A stretch of 64,000 bases of DNA from Aricia agestis (lineage: Eukaryota > Arthropoda > Insecta > Lepidoptera > Lycaenidae), in assembly GCF_905147365.1 (NCBI RefSeq), contig NC_056421.1:11984001-12048000 (forward strand), given 5' to 3'. Each line of letters starts with the position of its first letter. The stretch's first letter is position 1. Under the pieces are notes generated by a model that had not been told where the DNA came from, searched no databases, and saw only the letters and a list, made by a program, of their open reading frames with translations. The position numbers and the translations under genes were made by a program. Below, in pieces: positions 22,258 through 33,410 of the stretch.

Positions 22258-22489
22258 TCTGAAGGGGGTGACAGACGTGCGAGTAAGTACGCGGACTTAT
22301 GACTCGACGATCTTAATCGCCTGTGTGTCAGCAAAGAGCCGCGAGACGCGGGCCGCGAGCCGGTAGCCGCGAGCCTGGGGGCATGGCAATCCAGTGTGAG
22401 CGATTCTCGTGTGTCACCGACGCGAGCCGAGTAAGTTCGCGAACTTAAAACCCGCGTTATTTAAGTTCGTACGTCTATCAGGCACTTAA
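22258..22489. mobile_element. GC-rich insert (probable MITE) in the minisatellite
   Basis: Separates the main array from further units at 22490. Left end ggtgacagacgtgcgagtaa and right end ttaagttcgtacgtctatca are diverged inverted copies. The centre is rich in gccgcgagcc. Confidence 0.5.
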
Positions 22490-22760
22490 GGCGCCTAGCT
22501 GCACCGTAGCATAGACGTAGACAATTCGTAGGCGCGTAGATGAGCCGTAGCACACAATAATATTATTATGTAGGCTATAGCTTGATCGCTGTAAAGTCAA
22601 TCCTCGTAGCATACTCGTAGCATACTAAATGTATGCTACGAGTATGCTACGAAGGTCGACTTTACAGCGGTCAAGCTTTTGTCGTAGGCACGTAGACGAG
22701 CCGTAGCACACACGTAGGCTAGTCGTAGGTGCGTAGATGTGCCGTAGCACACACTTAGGG
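22490..22760 (+). repeat. Degenerate minisatellite units around a long hairpin
   Basis: Units at 22490-22556 and 22683-22760 carry tgcaccgtagc, gtaggcgcgtagat and cgtagcacacacgtagg with many changes. Between them, 22579-22677 folds into a hairpin with 47-base arms and a 5-base loop (taaat). Confidence 0.8.
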
Positions 22761-23738
22761 TAGTTGTAGGCCGATCCCGCGGCCCGCCCAAGGCGCATAG
22801 TGGAGTACCGCCGAGTTTTGAGTGGGTAGGGGCTGCATCCACCACTATCTTCGGACGCAGTAGAGACCCACATACTTGCGGATAGGACCCCCATCTCCCG
22901 CAAGATGCTTAAAAGCATTTTCTCGGCGCAAAAAAAAAATCAACCCGCTGACTGATAACACATTCGACTCCTCATACTTTTTATCTATGCTCCATAGAGC
23001 AAAGTTACTGCGTCATAATCTCACTAAAATCGCTAATTTCAACTAGAAACTGCAGTGGCGTGAGTGTGAAGGCGTGTTAGCAGCGCATTAGCCTTACCGC
23101 CGTACAGCACGCCATACGCTGCAACACGGTATAACACGCTACAACACGCGGGGGGCACTGGAAGAGGTATGAGATATGGAAGGACGAAAGGTCGTTGCCA
23201 TTTTAATGTCATAATTTATATATTTTTATGACTTACTAAATGGTTAACGTCGCGTTGTTTTGCCAAATACGTCTTATATTATCAAATCTTATATCTTTAA
23301 ACGAGCAATTATTGTATTACATCTTAATATGTCTAATCATTTTCTTTAAATACTGTTTTATTAAACGAATAGGCGTAGCTGAAGCCACTTTTAAACTGTC
23401 GATCCATTGAGGTCTGCAGGTCGTTGGTCGTCGTTAGGGGCCGTCCATTAATCATGTGATCTTTTTTTAGCATTTTAACCCCCCTTCCTCTTGGTAATAC
23501 GTAGTGAGGTGGAAAAACCAGACACGATAGCTTATCTATTGTTATCGCAGCCGCATGTGGCCGCTTGAGTGTTGAAGCACTACCTTCCCTCCCCTCCCTA
23601 ACATCAAGTACCTATATTAATGACAGCCCCTTAAACAAGTATTATGATTGTCAACAAAACTACATTGACAATGTTACTTTAGAGGCCAGCTAGAGTTAGC
23701 TGTATATGCATTATTATATTTAATAATATATTTATATG
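22761..23738. other. Unassigned DNA
   Basis: Includes a GC-rich patch (23050-23165) with repeated acacg/gctacaacacg motifs and an AT-rich remainder. No gene is supported. The reverse frame at 22625-22918 overlaps minisatellite and is rejected. Confidence 0.3.
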
Positions 23739-24262
23739 TAAATAGACTATATTATTATCTTTATCTGTGTATATATAAAACTCAAAGGTGACTGACTGAT
23801 ATGGTGATCTATCAACGCACAGCCCAAACCACTGGACGGATCGGGCTGAAATTTGGCATGCAGGTAGATGTTATGACGTGGGCATCCGCTAAGAAAGGAT
23901 TTTGATAAATTCCAACCCCAAGGGGTTCAAACAGGGAATGAAAGTTTGTATATAATAATACTTCTTTACGCGAGCGAAGCCGCGGGCAAAAGATCGTATA
24001 TATATAAAACTCAAAGGTGACTAACTGATATGGTGATCTATCAACGCACAGCCCAAACCACTAGACCGATCGGGTTGAAATTTGGCATGCAGTTAGATAT
24101 TATGACGTAGGCATCCGCTAAGAAAGGATTTTGATCTTTTCTATCTCCAAGGGGTTAAAATACGGGAGGAGAGTTTGTATATAATAATACTTCTTAACGC
24201 GAGCGAAGCCGCCGGCAAAAGCTCGTTTAATAATATATTTAAATGTAAATAGACTATATTAT
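23739..24262 (+). mobile_element. Two tandem Helitron-like elements (family B) between 37-bp direct repeats
   Basis: Copies at about 23771-24000 and 24001-24225 both run from tatataaaactcaaaggtga to cgcgagcgaagccgc. They are flanked by nearly identical 37-base direct repeats (tttaataatatatttatatg at 23739; same with one change at 24226). Both also carry gaaatttggcatgcag. Confidence 0.75.
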
Positions 24263-24659
24263 CCACTATGCAAATTATAGCTCTTCCGTGATACACAATC
24301 CATGTTAGGACACAGTAGCTACCGCATGCAGGTACCATACGGATCTTAGACCACGTTATTGTGATTGGAATTGCTATTTTAATGAAAGGTTTTTTGCTAA
24401 ATCGTGCCATTGATATAACATAATATTATAATGCTAAATTCTAGATGAAATATAATATCGCAAAGAACACTCAAAACATGACCAAGATACTAAAAATATT
24501 TCGCACTATTGAGTAAAATGACGTGATATATACATTTTTGGGAGACACAAAAAAGTATAAAACGTCCTTCGAGTTTTGAGTTTTAAGCAGCTATTGCATA
24601 GCGTTTATTTCAGCTTTGAGTGTGGCGACCGAATCAAGAAATTCCGTAACGAAAAAAAT

Positions 24660-24814
24660 CTAACAACTCCCACTCCGGTATTCCAGACCTACCGACTTTC
24701 AAGAAGAGAGCGTATTCCCTCTTAAAAGGCCGGCAACGCACCTGCACCCCACGGAAGTTGATTCCCATCAGGTGACTCGTTTGCTCATATGCCCCCTTAT
24801 TTCATAAAAAAAAA
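24660..24814 (+). pseudogene. Non-LTR retrotransposon ORF2 C-terminus and 3' end, fragment
   Basis: A short frame reads TFKKRAYSLLKGRQRTC at about 24697-24747. This is a motif I associate with the C-terminal end of jockey/CR1-group reverse transcriptase proteins in Lepidoptera. It is followed by a shortened 3' end (catcaggtgactcgtttgct) and poly-a. The part between cacctgca and ccccacgg is deleted. No reverse transcriptase domain survives. Confidence 0.65.
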
Positions 24815-25196
24815 CGGTACCGGTTACGTGTGAAGTGGTGAAGACAGGATTTACATGAAAATTTAGGCTACATCTAGTATCAAACGTCGAGGGCTGACCG
24901 AAATCGGTGTCGGAAATTGGCCCTATTTGTTAACTGATTGTGCGCTACTAGGGACGCGGGAGCCCGCGATTGATGACGTCATCAGTGACGATCACCGATT
25001 GTGGACGCGAAAGTTACACAGTTTTGTAGAAACGTATGGTCCTATAGAACTATACTTTTTTTCATGGGGAAAAACGCATCCCCGGCGATTGGTGATATCG
25101 GCCGGGGTATGTGGGACTCCTGTAGTCTACCCACTAAAGCCCGTTGGTGCTCCTTGAGGCAAAGGGTACGATAGAACCTACTGCAACTCTACCAGA

Positions 25197-25245
25197 ATAA
25201 ATCCATACTTACTTAATATTTTAAGTGCAATAGTGTGTCGTAATA
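25197..25245 (+). mobile_element. Helitron-like family A 5' stub
   Basis: aaatccatacttacttaata then ttttaagtgcaatagtgtgt resembles a worn 5' end. The intact copy next to it lies in the opposite orientation. Confidence 0.4.
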
Positions 25246-25252
25246 TACATAA

Positions 25253-25459
25253 CTAGATGACGCCCACAAATCCGTTGCGCCAAAATTTGTTTATCGCGTG
25301 GGAACCGTACACTTTTCCGGGATTAAAAGTATCCTATGTCCTTTCCCAGGACTCAAAGAATCTCCATGTCAAATTTCATCAAAATCAGTTCAGCGGTTCG
25401 GGCGTAAAGAGGTAACAGACAGACAGACACAAATTCGCATTTATAATATTAGTATGGAT
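25253..25459 (-). mobile_element. Helitron-like element (family A), both ends present
   Basis: ctagatgacgcccacaaatc at the left and attagtatggat at the right are the family A termini in reverse. The body is close to the inferred consensus. Length about 207 bases, like 13730-13936. Confidence 0.78.
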
Positions 25460-25781
25460 GACCGACGCAAGATAAAATCACTACTTGATTTAAAAAGACG
25501 GGCATAGAAAAGACATTAAAGTTGTAGTTAAAGTTAATTATAAGGGACATTAGTATTGCCGTTTATGTCCTAGTAATTATGAGTCCGAGGGGAAATGAGT
25601 GTTTCATTGCCTAGACGTTTAGTCATTTAGTGCTTGATACGTGATCTAGATTCTAGTCGTTTAGACTAAATACAGACGTGGCTTTGTATTTAGAAAATAG
25701 TCTTAATGCATCTGTTTTTCTACGTCTACTATTATAGTCTACGTTAGTAATACGATAAAGAGTATCAGACTTTTTAATTAT

Positions 25782-26128
25782 TAGGGGGCAAACGAGCAAA
25801 CGGGTCATCTGATGGAAAGCAACTACCGTCGCCCATGGACACACGCAACATCAGAAGAGCTACAGGTGCGTTGCCGGCCTTTTAAGAGGGAATACGCTCT
25901 CTTGAAGGTTTGCAGGTCTTATAGGTCCGGAAATACTGCTGGTGACAGTTCGTTCCAGAGTTTTACAGTACGCGCAGAAAGCTACGCGAAAAACGCACGA
26001 TCGAAGACTGCCACTCATCAAGGTGTTGGGCATGGTATATTTTTCGTGTGGATCGATGGCGAAAAGTTGCAGGTGGTATGATTCCGAACAATTCCTCAGA
26101 GCACTCCCCGTGATACAACCAATAGAGG
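25782..26128 (-). pseudogene. Non-LTR retrotransposon ORF2 C-terminal fragment
   Basis: In reverse, codons give a broken stretch including HLDEWQSSIVRFSR, VFPD, then AYSLLKGRQRTCSSSDVACV and a stop, with an in-frame stop just after VFPDL. This is the C-terminal tail beyond the reverse transcriptase domain of a jockey/CR1-group LINE (family judged from memory). Its last 140 bases are the same sequence as the SINE 3' half. Dead copy. Confidence 0.7.
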
Positions 26129-26131
26129 ATA

Positions 26132-26262
26132 CAGTTTTTTTAATGAAGTACGGGGGCAAACGAGCAAACGGGTCACCTGATGGAAAGCAACTTCCGTCAC
26201 CCATAGACACTCACAGCATCAAAAAAGCGGTAGGTGCGTTGCCGGCATTTTAAGAGGGAATA
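26132..26262 (-). mobile_element. SINE or LINE 3' end, strongly 5' truncated
   Basis: ttttttaatgaagtacgggg, gcaaacgagcaaacgggtca, cttccgtcacccatagacac, ending in the ttttaagagggaatagagt segment. It abuts the LINE fragment to its left, with aaccaat(a)gag on both sides as a possible target duplication. Confidence 0.65.
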
Positions 26263-26267
26263 GAGTA

Positions 26268-26480
26268 ACCAATGAGACATTTTCAAATCTCAAGTACGTA
26301 ATAGCTCCTTTTTTGGTTGCTCTCAGACGTATTGACTTGTTCATTCCTCTGGACTACGATGACAATTTTGCAAGAATGCTATAATATGCGCTTGGGCTAC
26401 CCTACGAACATTTAAAATCTTGTCCCAGGCACTACAGTATTTCAAGAGTGGTTACTTTGCAACTTCAGGCAAACTCCTAA
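26268..26480 (+). mobile_element. Worn SINE (family D) fragment
   Basis: cttgttcattcctctggact and gtatttcaagagtggttact keep the order seen at 19287-19590. The head is gone. Confidence 0.45.
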
Positions 26481-26757
26481 GTCCTAACTAAGTTAAAATT
26501 AAGTAATCTTTAAAGTTCTAAAATAGGGCTATTATGACGTAGTGTCTGTATAATAAAAAATAGGATCGCTTTAAAAATATATTTTAGTTCAGCCTACTTT
26601 TAGGTAAACCTTAAGATGGCATTCTGATCTTTGCCGCAAGCCGCCACGACCAAAATATTCAAACGAAATGCCTCTTTATGACCTTGACTTTAATTTTTGG
26701 AACGAAGTTCCATATCGCGCGCTCGGCGTAAAGGGGGCTAGACAGAACGATATTTGA

Positions 26758-27300
26758 CCTCGACACTTTTTTATTAGTACCTGCATTGTAGGGACAGAGG
26801 GCGTTGATAGTATTCTTGTGCGTCAACTAAATGGCGTTTTTTGAGAATAAACAGCGACGCGTTGTTAGTATTCCTGTAGCGCTAGCACGGCGACCAGCGG
26901 AAATGCGAAAGTATGGACAAACTGAGGAAATAAACCTAAGGTGCCGTTCCGATCTTTTTTCGTTCCGAAGAATTCAATTAAAATGCCAGTTTATGACACA
27001 CTATAGTTTATGTCATAATGTAGGATATTATTTGAATTTTTAGAACTATAGTCTGTCATAAAGTGGCTTTTTAATTTAATTATTCGGAATTAAAAAAGAT
27101 CGGAACGGCACCTTAAGTTTATCTCCACAGTTTGTGTCTATAGTCTGTCATAAAGTGGCATTTAAATTGAATTTTTCGGAACAAAAAAAAATCGGAACGG
27201 CACTTTAGGTTTATTTCCACAGTTTGTCCATACTTTCGTATTTCCGCTGGTCGCCGTGCTAGCGCTACTGGGCGTCAATAGACGGTGTTTTTTTTTATAT
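26758..27300 (+). mobile_element. Outer repeat carrying a nested MITE
   Basis: cgacacttttttattagtac, gggcgttgatagtattctt, actaaatggcgttttttgag and gacgcgttgttagtattcct, then after the insert gggcgtcaatagacggtg. The same sequence without the insert lies in reverse at 49290-49440. Confidence 0.7.
26877..27267. mobile_element. Long-TIR MITE with ctg target duplication
   Basis: Arms of about 130 bases start tagcgctagcacggcgacca and end with the complement. ctg flanks both sides (26874-26876, 27268-27270). Part of the right arm is present twice in tandem (27049-27140 and 27141-27232), so the centre is asymmetric. One-armed relative at 62712-62890. Confidence 0.85.
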
Positions 27301-27349
27301 TTTTTGAATGTATAATTTTATAATAAATATATATAGGTTTTTTGAACAG

Positions 27350-27560
27350 AAGAAATAACTTCGTTCCATTCGGGTGTCCCTTGACACCTCTCAAGTTTTT
27401 TATCAACACTGGTCTAGCGAACCATGCCGTCGCTGCTTTATTAGCTGCTTAGAGCAAAATGAAACCTATAGCCTAGTTCATAAAGCGGCTTTTTATTTGA
27501 CTTTTTGTCGGTTGCGATCGCTTGCGGTAAACATCGAAAAGCACCTTTAGATTTTGTCTA
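27350..27560 (+). repeat. Two adjoining dispersed repeats
   Basis: 27350-27405 (aacttcgttccattcgggtg, ccttgacacctctcaag) recurs in reverse at 48773-48824. 27412-27560 (ggtctagcgaaccatgccg, gcgatcgcttgcgg) recurs at 44355-44505. Neither has clear termini. Confidence 0.5.
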
Positions 27561-28124
27561 AACCTAATTCAAGCAAATCACAATATTACATAATTTTTTA
27601 CGACCGTACTTTGTTGCCGATTTATTAGGACCATTAAAATATTTTTTATGCGCCGCTCAACTAGCATTTTAGTGTTTATGAACATGGAATACAGCATGAA
27701 ATACGATCAATAAAATTTTGTAAATGCTTTACAGGGTGCTGTACGTTTTTTGCCTTTGAAATTTGAAGTTTATGATGCGTCTAGTGATGTGATCGGTACG
27801 GTTTTGGGTTGAAATATCGTATGTGACATAATATTGTATATGAACCCAATAGAGGATCAAAGAGCGACTTTAACACCTCCATCATGGGTATCGCAGACAC
27901 AATAGATTTTCAATTGTAACATGTCCTCAACTACAATTAAAAAAAAAAACGTTTTTTTTTTTTTTTTTAATTGTAAGGTTGTGAAGACCATGCTTCATTG
28001 ACCATGTGATATTTTATAACCTCTCTTCGAAGTTCGACACGTCATATGACAGAATATAATTCTTATGACTAATTATTATTGTTTTAGAATTCAGACCGTA
28101 ATATTATCTTTTTTTATATTCTTA
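27561..28124. other. Unassigned DNA with an a/t hairpin
   Basis: 27932-27975 reads tacaatt, a run of a, cg, a run of t, aattgta: one long a/t stem. No gene is seen elsewhere in the stretch. Confidence 0.4.
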
Positions 28125-28248
28125 TTGTTAATTTTGCATGCCCACAGAGGCCTATGTGTTGAACTTGATATAAAATATTTTAAGACCTATTATTGTAACA
28201 CACATATGCAAAAATAAATGAATTTGAATTTGAATTTGAATTTGAACT
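28125..28248 (+). mobile_element. 3' end of a non-LTR retroelement with gaattt tail
   Basis: ttgcatgcccacagaggcct, ttattgtaacacacatatgc, aaaaataaatgaatttgaat and further gaattt units to 28246. Short tandem tails of this type mark target-primed insertions. Confidence 0.55.
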
Positions 28249-28669
28249 GATTTTAGAGCATATTTTTAAAAAATTGGTAACTTTTTCGTACAGTAAAAAT
28301 GATGAAGTTTTAGACATTTTCAATTTCTAAGCTAACTTTGGAGCCACCTATGTCGTTGTAGTTTAGTATTTTAATGTTTTCTAGGCGAAAACCTTTTAAT
28401 TGGCGCTTTCACCGCAGAGATGTGGATGGTTGACAAAAAAAACTACTAAGTATTGATTCACTCATATGAGGTAAAAATAATGTTTAATTTTAATTCATCT
28501 GGGTTGTCATCAGATTAACTGTTGAGTTATTTTATTCGCTTACTTCTTATGATCATTATTATTATATCGTAATCATATCAGCTTGTAACGGTAAAATTTT
28601 GTTCATATAATTTTGGAGCAATCTATATCAAAATATAAAGGTATTCACGACTGTGGATGTTTTCAAAAT

Positions 28670-28867
28670 TACACCCCTAAGTGTCCAAACACACTAGGTC
28701 GAAAATACGCGGCCGAATGATTACGCCAGCAATGCGCTACGCATACAATATAACGTGACGTAATTTCGACATGCTGTGTCATCAGCAATTTAAAATATAT
28801 TGCGGGCGTTATAACGCCGCCGGCCGCTTATTTTCGGTCTAGTGTGATTAGACACTCAGGGGTGAGT
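28670..28867. mobile_element. MITE with cacccctaagtgtccaaac ends
   Basis: Arms of about 45 bases pair across the element. The outermost acaccccta / caggggtga also pair. The core gacgtaatttcgacatgctg, then tgtcatc, is shared with the element nested at 33599-33924, so the two are relatives. Confidence 0.7.
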
Positions 28868-28914
28868 TTGAAAACATTAAATAAATGGTAAACCAGGGAC
28901 AAAATAATTGCTCC

Positions 28915-29092
28915 CCTGCAGGCGTAGCATCGTCACCATAGAAACGGTTTCTTTCTACGGAAAAATAGACAAAATGACAGTTAGATAAGACAAAGTGACA
29001 GTAAGACAATGGAAATCCGCCATTTTGTCGATAAAATCTGTCAGTATGTCGATTCTTTTCCATGTCTACTGTTGTTATGCTAGCCCTGCAGG
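28915..29092. mobile_element. MITE with cctgcaggcgtagcat ends
   Basis: Left cctgcaggcgtagcat, right atgctagccctgcagg, inverted with small changes. It contains accatagaaacggtttcttt and ccgccattttgtcg. A truncated copy is at 2568-2705. Confidence 0.7.
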
Positions 29093-31938
29093 AGTCTTAA
29101 GACACGCGGGCTAAGCCGACGTGATAAAACCAGTTTCAAATAAAAAATAAAAAATTATTTCTCTGCAGACCACAGAAAACTACACATTCCCCTTCTGACG
29201 CTACCGACGTTATCCGTGGTAACATTTTCATTATTTTAATGTAAACTCCGCAACTAAGGACGTGAGTACTGTAATGCCGCATTGTCACGAACTCAAATCT
29301 TGTCCTAATTATAAATTAAGGGGCCCAAATGAGCAGCCTAAACTTTAATGTAAGGACTTGTTGGCCTTGTACACTTGTGGGCTTTTAGGAGTATATTATG
29401 TAATTAAGGGCCCTTAATCTTGGGTCATGCGGGATAGCATTGATTTACACTATGATTGCGAATTTATTAAAATGGTATTTACAAATTTTCCATTCAAGCA
29501 AAGCAGCAAAACGTGAAAATCGGCCTAGCTTGAGTTGTATTTGGGCACGACGGCCCTACCATTTACTGATATCGAGCAAAAAATAGCGCAGAGAAAAGAG
29601 CGTTACAAAGAACGTAGAAACTTTCAAATCTTCCTCTTTTTGACAAGTATATGGACAACAAACAAGCTACTATAACTAATGATGACAATGTATACTTGTT
29701 ATCGAAACATAGTTACCGAAATACAAGTCCAAACATCCATTAGAAGTAAAACAAATCATTTACCGTGTAACTCGTCCAAGTTTAAAACCACTCCGAGATT
29801 CCAATCTCCATTAAGTCGGAGGTATACCTGAGGTATACAGGTAGGTAAGGTAGCGGCTACACTCAAACTTGAGCAGCGCTCACATAACAAAGCTCCCTAA
29901 TGAGATCTTGACTCGTTAGCTTCGTCTTATAAGGCTTCGACTGCACGATGCGATTGAAGCGTTTAATTTCGCACTCTGAGTAAAAGTTCAGTCTGTAAAT
30001 TTGTAATACCACTTTAAATAATATACATCACGTATTATTAATGTCAAAATACAAAAGCATAACAGCTTAAGTTTAAAATAGTTTTATAAATAATATTTTA
30101 ATATTTGTGTGTGATACAATTTACCTAGTACGGCTATATACTTGCAGTAAAACAATTTAACATCCGCCTGCAAAATAAACGTCACCAAAAATATAACATA
30201 ACAATAATACGTACGTATTTTTCCTAACTTCGTTCTTGCAAAATACAATATCGTTTAAATTTTAAGCGATAAAGTGTTTTTTATTTTATTTTACTATGCG
30301 TCCTGTCTGTCCTCTAGATTTCATCACATTCAATGCAAACAAAGAAATCTCTACCTACTATTATCAATCAAGGTTCTTTTCAACGTTAAGCTTAAGTTAA
30401 AGCCGGCTTAATCTTTATGGTGTATGGCCTTCATAAAATAAAGGATTAAAAAAAAATCTGTAAGTAAGTAATAAGTATGCAAAATTTTCAAAAGCCGCAC
30501 CGTGCGAACAGCGCTTACACAATCCGCAGCAAGGTTAACAATGAAACTTCACCAATTCTGATGTGAAGTGCTAACATAGCTTTTTAAACTAGCAATTTGT
30601 TGAGTTCGCTCGCTTGTACAGTTAATGATTGTTAATTGTTTCATTTTATACGTTAAATATAAGCTTTTGAGCGGAAATAATTAGCCTCTGTTGTATAACA
30701 TTTCAAAATTAAAAGCAGTTAATTTTTCGTGATTTCGTTTTCGCATTGTTGACGTGGTAAATATATTTTGTACAATGTTAAAAAACATATTTGTATAATA
30801 TAACTGTTTAGACTTTTAGACGGATATATTTAGATAATATCACTATAATTATTATAATTAAATATTGCTGCCTGCAGCTGTGGTAAGCATATGTGGTACA
30901 TCCCCTTCTTACTTAACTATTTTCCTTCCTTATATATATTTATTATTAATAGTTTGATCACTAATTATTTATTTGTCAACGTCCTCAATGTATAAAAATA
31001 GGTTTTCACCAAAATAAATGCACTATTTGACTGAGTAAAATGGACTTTTTTAAAGGAAATAAGCGCAAGTTGAGCTCTGTCGCTCAGATGTTTAAAATTA
31101 ATTAAAAATAAATAAGCTGGTAAAGAGATGTCACCGTTATAGAAGGATAGAAAGATGTCAAAAGTAAGGATAGGCTACATTTTCTTACTTAGACCTATAT
31201 AATTTGTTGTGCGTTGCTTAAAGCTTAAGACAAGCTTTGATGTCATGTACTTAAGTCATAGAATAGGACGCATAAAAACGTTCGCTCCTGGTTTTGCATA
31301 AACATTACATATTCTGCTGCCTTAAGCGCCAGTGTGACATCCTGCAATAATTTGCAAAATACTCAAATTGCAAAGCATTATAAATTTTTAGCGCACACAA
31401 AATAAAGTCCAGGTATAGTTATTTCTAATTAGTTAAATTTTACGGAGAAGTGAGCTCCACTTTTGGTACGCTGAAATCGATTACCAATTTTGGCCCCAAT
31501 GGGGCATTCGTACTGTAGACAATTACACAAATATCATCTGCCTTTAGCAATTCATAAGTATATACTCTGTCGGTTATTTTCAACTCGTTCGACGCTACGT
31601 CCAGTCTTTTACCGGAATATATAATTTGTTATTTTTAATGGTCCTGCTTTATGGATTAATTTTCCATTTGAGCCAGATTTTCGTTTACGGATAAGTTTAA
31701 AGAAATACCGTGTACATTTTAATTCGAATTCTGATTTTAAAACATGTGCGTGCAGGTAAATTATTTTATGGCTCATCTAGTTTGCAAACATTGTTTGGTA
31801 ATGACTCATTGTCTAATTACTCCATTACTTGGAATTTGGGATCTGTTTTGTCATTTAGCGCTAGCGAATGCTTCGAAAACGCTAAAACACAAATAAGCAT
31901 ATAGATTGCAATTCAAATTTTCCCTTCGTACTTTTACT
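29093..31938. other. Longest repeat-poor stretch (2.8 kb)
   Basis: I find no SINE, Helitron, MITE or strong inverted repeat, and no frame longer than about 65 codons. The composition is AT-rich. In a window where most stretches carry an insertion every kilobase, this may be old single-copy DNA or constrained non-coding sequence. Nothing here proves function. Confidence 0.4.
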
Positions 31939-32610
31939 CTCTGTAGATAAGGCATATTTAAAAAAAAAACGACATCTATAATAGTTACTTGTAATTGCAT
32001 CAGATGCTACAAAAAATCAACTTCATCTGCTGACCAAAAAAAAAGTGCCTGTAGCTCTAAAAGGCGCAAAAATCGCAGTTAAGTGTCTATGACAAAAATG
32101 TACGACAAGAGTCCCTCTATAAGCTGTGCTATGATTTATGTTGAATACGTTTAAATCTTGGAAGAAAATGACAAAATTATGATTTTGTCTATACAAAAAA
32201 TTGTTCATATTTTTTTTCTCTGTAGATAGGCATATTTGAAAAAAACAACTTCTATAAAAGTTGCTTGTAATTGCATCAGATGCTACAAATAAATCAGCTT
32301 CATCCGCTGACCAAAAAATAAATAAAGTGCCTGTAACTCTAAAAGGCGCAAAAATCGCAGTTGAGTATCTATGACAAAAATGTACGACAAGAGTCCCTCT
32401 ATAACCTGTGCTATGTGTGATTTATTTTGAATACGTTTGAATCTTGGAATAAAATGACGAAATTATGATTTCGTCCATACAAAAAATAATTAATTATTTT
32501 TTATCTCTGTAGATACGGTATGTTTGAAAAAGACGACATCTATAAAAGTGACTTGTAATTGCATCAGCTGTCTACAAAAAAAAAATCAGCCTGATCCGTT
32601 GACCTTCGTT
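31939..32610 (+). repeat. Tandem array, period about 282 bp, 2.4 units
   Basis: ctctgtagata recurs at 31939, 32219 and 32504. Each is followed by tttgaaaaa-type sequence, cttgtaattgcatcag, aaatcagc-tcatc and, in the first two units, gtacgacaagagtccctcta. The third unit is cut at about 32610. No frame spans it. Confidence 0.8.
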
Positions 32611-32639
32611 CCGAAAATTCTTAATGTCCCATTTATTTT

Positions 32640-32886
32640 ACTTTGGGACCAGTGTGCGCCGGGATTTTATCTGTGGCCCGCGTGATGATAGACCATTTTG
32701 AAATTAACACCTACCGGCAAAATAATGTAAAGTCGTCGTGAAAGACGTGAAATCCACTTTTAAATCGTTAATTTTGAAGAACGTTATTTTTTAACCCTAA
32801 AAAAATTTTGTTGCGGCCCGTGACACCAAGACCAAGACATGTTTGTGGCCCGTATGAAAAACAGGTCGGGGACCACGACTCTAGCT
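32640..32886. mobile_element. Probable hAT-like remnant
   Basis: Ends caggtcggggaccacgactc on the right and ggaccagtgtgcgccggg on the left, with cggcccg/ggcccgt motifs inside. The right end resembles hAT termini (ggtccccga). No target duplication is resolved. Confidence 0.4.
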
Positions 32887-33410
32887 GATATTGAATCAAT
32901 CCAGTCATTATCAACCTTTTGATAAACTTGAAAAACTTCAAAGGCATTATAGGCGTGTGCGAGCAAAAAATTGGCCAATTAGAGGAGCGAAATTCCTCGA
33001 AACAGAATGGATGAGAGAAAGAGATTTTTTTCTTGACGATCAAGACCGGATAATTAAAAGCATCCCTCTCATCGACAGTCACAGAATCCCACTTCTATCG
33101 AAGTCTATTGTACAATATTCCGAATTATTCTACCTCGAAACCTCTAAAAATAAACCTTAAGACTTCACCTTAACGATCGTGCCAGCGACGCCCGAAGCGA
33201 ATATTTATATTTTCCAAATAAAATCTCAAGTTCCACAAATTCTTTGCGTAATTAAAAGTATTCTTTTGGTTTTTGTTCGGGATTTACGTAGAAATTGTTG
33301 CATAAATTTATTTTTATCTATGGATTTTTAACGCCTATGCTGAATTTTCGTTGACGTGGCAGTTTCTCTAGAAGGGAAATTAATGATTTTAATGACAATT
33401 GACAACCAAA

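Noticed and set aside
22625..22918. 97-codon minus-strand frame as a gene
   Set aside because: Part of it is minisatellite and hairpin sequence, and no domain is visible.
25860..26210. 116-codon minus-strand frame as an intact gene
   Set aside because: It runs out of frame through a dead LINE 3' end. The real LINE frame is broken by a stop.
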